A stretch of 7,217 nt of DNA from positions 1 through 7,217 of the forward strand of contig JACFNY010000101.1 of NCBI GenBank assembly GCA_019454625.1. The letters run 5' to 3'. Shown one piece after another: positions 6,588 through 7,217 of the stretch (positions are counted from its first letter, which is position 1; the number at the start of each line of letters is the position of its first letter). The notes beneath the pieces are model-generated. The model was not told the DNA's origin and searched no databases. It saw nothing but the letters and a program-made list of their open reading frames with translations. The translations under genes and the position numbers were made by a program. Source of the DNA: Sphingomonadaceae bacterium (GTDB lineage: Bacteria; Pseudomonadota; Alphaproteobacteria; Sphingomonadales; Sphingomonadaceae).

Positions 6588-6625
6588 AACGACAAAGCGC
6601 AGCCTGTGGGCTGCGCTTTGTCGTT
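6588..6625. terminator. Perfect 17-bp hairpin, probable intrinsic terminator of the trb operon
   Basis: AACGACAAAGCGCAGCC (6588-6604) and its exact reverse complement (6609-6625) enclose the 4-base loop TGTG. The GC core GCGCAGCC/GGCTGCGC is flanked by AAA on one side and TTT on the other, so it can work in both directions, though the T-tract (TTTGTCGTT) is interrupted. It lies 18 bp past the stop of the DUF2274 gene, the last gene of the trb transcript, where a terminator is expected. Confidence 0.8.
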
Positions 6626-6643
6626 GGGGTGATGGCAGCGTCG

Positions 6644-6889
6644 TCAGGACTGTTTGAGTGAGGCAACCTTGGCTGTCGTTCCTTTCCTGAATCCTCGATC
6701 CCCCGCCATGAACGCCTCCAGCATGTGCGGGATCAGCGTCGCCGCATCCACCGTCTCGCCATACGCCTGTGCGTGAAGCGCGGCGTAGCGGTCGAGGTCG
6801 GCCTTCAAGCTGGCCGGGCACGCGAAAGTCAGCTTGATGCTTTCAGTCTTTGGCAGCGGCCCCAGCCGCAGCTTCCTGGTCGTGCTCAT
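6644..6889 (-). CDS. DUF2274 domain protein, trbI-linked
   Basis: A protein of 81 residues. The start is firm: its ATG overlaps the trbI stop as ATGA, and AGGGGAG lies 7 nt upstream (6897-6903). This matches the DUF2274 proteins that regularly follow trbI in integrated conjugative elements. A basic N-terminus (TTRKLRLGPLP) is followed by SIKLTFACP (residues 17-25), which looks like a beta strand, and then two helices at about 26-42 and 48-62. That strand-helix-helix order resembles ribbon-helix-helix DNA-binding proteins such as the Arc/MetJ fold. The role is not established; regulation of the transfer genes is an inference from fold appearance and position. It is the last gene of its operon, ahead of the hairpin at 6588-6625. 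It is unlikely to be a structural part of the secretion channel, as it has no signal peptide or membrane helix. Confidence 0.88.
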   Translation of the reverse strand: MSTTRKLRLGPLPKTESIKLTFACPASLKADLDRYAALHAQAYGETVDAATLIPHMLEAFMAGDRGFRKGTTAKVASLKQS

Positions 6890-7217
6890 CGCATCGCTCC
6901 CCTGTTGAAGAATAGCGGCTGGTATGGCCGAAGTACCAGATCGCGGTTCACGATGATCCGCACCGGCAGGCCGGGCCGCTCGGTCAGCGTCGGCTGGATG
7001 TTCATGTTGCGCCGGGTCATCTCCTGGCCCACTTGGTTGATGCTGTCCTGCGCGCTGTCGCGCCCAGCGATCACGATGCGATTGCCGTCCTGCCGGTTCT
7101 GCGGCGCGGCCAGCTCGGCGCCCACGCCCAGCAGCGTGGTCAGCGCCGCGCCGGCAAAGACCCGATCCCAATGCCAATCGACACCATCCTCCAGGCCGGC
7201 ATAGCCGGCCGGGTCGG
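6886..7217 (-). CDS. trbI: Conjugal transfer protein TrbI, VirB10 family (3' part)
   Basis: The C-terminal 110 residues; the 5' part is beyond the window. TrbI/VirB10 proteins span the periplasm from the inner membrane and form part of the outer-membrane core complex of the type IV secretion channel used in conjugation. The visible segment is the conserved C-terminal domain: DGVDWHWDRVFAGAALTTLL, then VGAELA, RIVIAGRDSAQDSINQVGQE, the RRNMNIQPTLTERPGLPVRI block, and an ending in VNRDLVLRPYQPLFF close to the C-terminus. The stop is placed as expected for the family and overlaps the start of the DUF2274 gene (ATGA), which implies translational coupling. Within the visible part the reading frame is intact, so nothing suggests the transfer operon is broken here. 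Confidence 0.95.
   Translation of the reverse strand, partial: DPAGYAGLEDGVDWHWDRVFAGAALTTLLGVGAELAAPQNRQDGNRIVIAGRDSAQDSINQVGQEMTRRNMNIQPTLTERPGLPVRIIVNRDLVLRPYQPLFFNRGAMR

Larger units (their letters stand above)
6359..7217. mobile_element. Terminal part of an integrative and conjugative element (Tn4371-like), continues past the window
   Basis: The region holds the 3' end of trbI and a coupled DUF2274 gene, both pointing to the left edge of the element, then a terminator and about 280 bp without genes up to the putative att core. In Tn4371-family elements the trb block lies at one end, with trbI among its last genes, and the integrase lies at the other end. The rest of trb, the relaxase and traG region, cargo and integrase would be to the right. 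A hand count gives 54% GC for 6421-6600 against 68% in a 60-base sample of lpdA (2221-2280). A plasmid or a decayed remnant integrated here cannot be excluded. Confidence 0.75.

Noticed and set aside
6430..6666. Short open frames on both strands next to the element's end (72 to 78 codons)
   Set aside because: They start at GTG or TTG, run through the perfect hairpin, and show no protein-like pattern or proper ribosome site.
1..7217. CRISPR array, insertion sequence or toxin-antitoxin pair
   Set aside because: No regularly spaced repeats, transposase, terminal repeats with target duplication, or paired small genes of that kind are visible. The DUF2274 protein resembles an antitoxin fold but has no toxin partner beside it.

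Overview
The window is GC-rich, densely packed bacterial chromosome. The gene content fits an alphaproteobacterium, probably of the Sphingomonadales: a 2-oxoglutarate dehydrogenase E2 gene is followed by its own dihydrolipoyl dehydrogenase, and a long two-domain SppA, a small DUF1761 membrane protein and a conjugation module of the trb type are also present. The assignment comes from recognising protein families and the neighbourhood, not from a database comparison.

Layout, left to right. (1) Positions 1-2746 are the distal part of a 2-oxoglutarate dehydrogenase cluster. It holds the 3' end of odhB (E2, ends 568) and a complete lpdA (E3, 1352-2746). Between them, on the opposite strand, is a small gene for a 2OG-Fe(II)-oxygenase-like protein (565-1239) that appears to lack one iron-binding histidine. 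(2) Positions 2747-2879 are a convergent intergenic space with a pair of GC-rich hairpins in mirror orientation, a REP/BIME-like repeat. (3) Positions 2880-3173 (minus) encode a small predicted exported protein of unknown function. (4) Positions 3330-4416 are a TetR-family regulator with a near-textbook palindromic operator just upstream, followed by a DUF1761 membrane protein, probably one operon. (5) Positions 4405-6285 (minus) encode a full-length SppA-type membrane protease whose Lys/Ser dyad is visible.

(6) About 75 bp upstream of sppA the character changes. An 8-bp sequence at 6359-6366 (TTTTTTGT on the minus strand) fits the attachment consensus I remember for Tn4371-family integrative and conjugative elements (TTTTTYRT). 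It is followed by an imperfect stem-loop, by about 280 bp of gene-free DNA of lower GC, by a strong bidirectional hairpin terminator, and then by a DUF2274 gene translationally coupled to the 3' end of trbI, which runs off the right edge. Late trb genes close to one end of the element are what Tn4371-like elements show, so the window very probably contains a chromosome/ICE junction, with the bulk of the element beyond 7217.

The host genes work in central metabolism (2-oxoglutarate to succinyl-CoA in the TCA cycle), envelope proteolysis and a small self-regulated membrane-protein operon. The ICE genes build a conjugative type IV secretion channel. I did not find a convincing undescribed system. 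The best leads are the ICE junction and its effect on the sppA promoter, the DUF2274 protein as a possible ribbon-helix-helix regulator of the trb operon, the degenerate oxygenase inside the odh cluster, and the TetR/DUF1761 pair.
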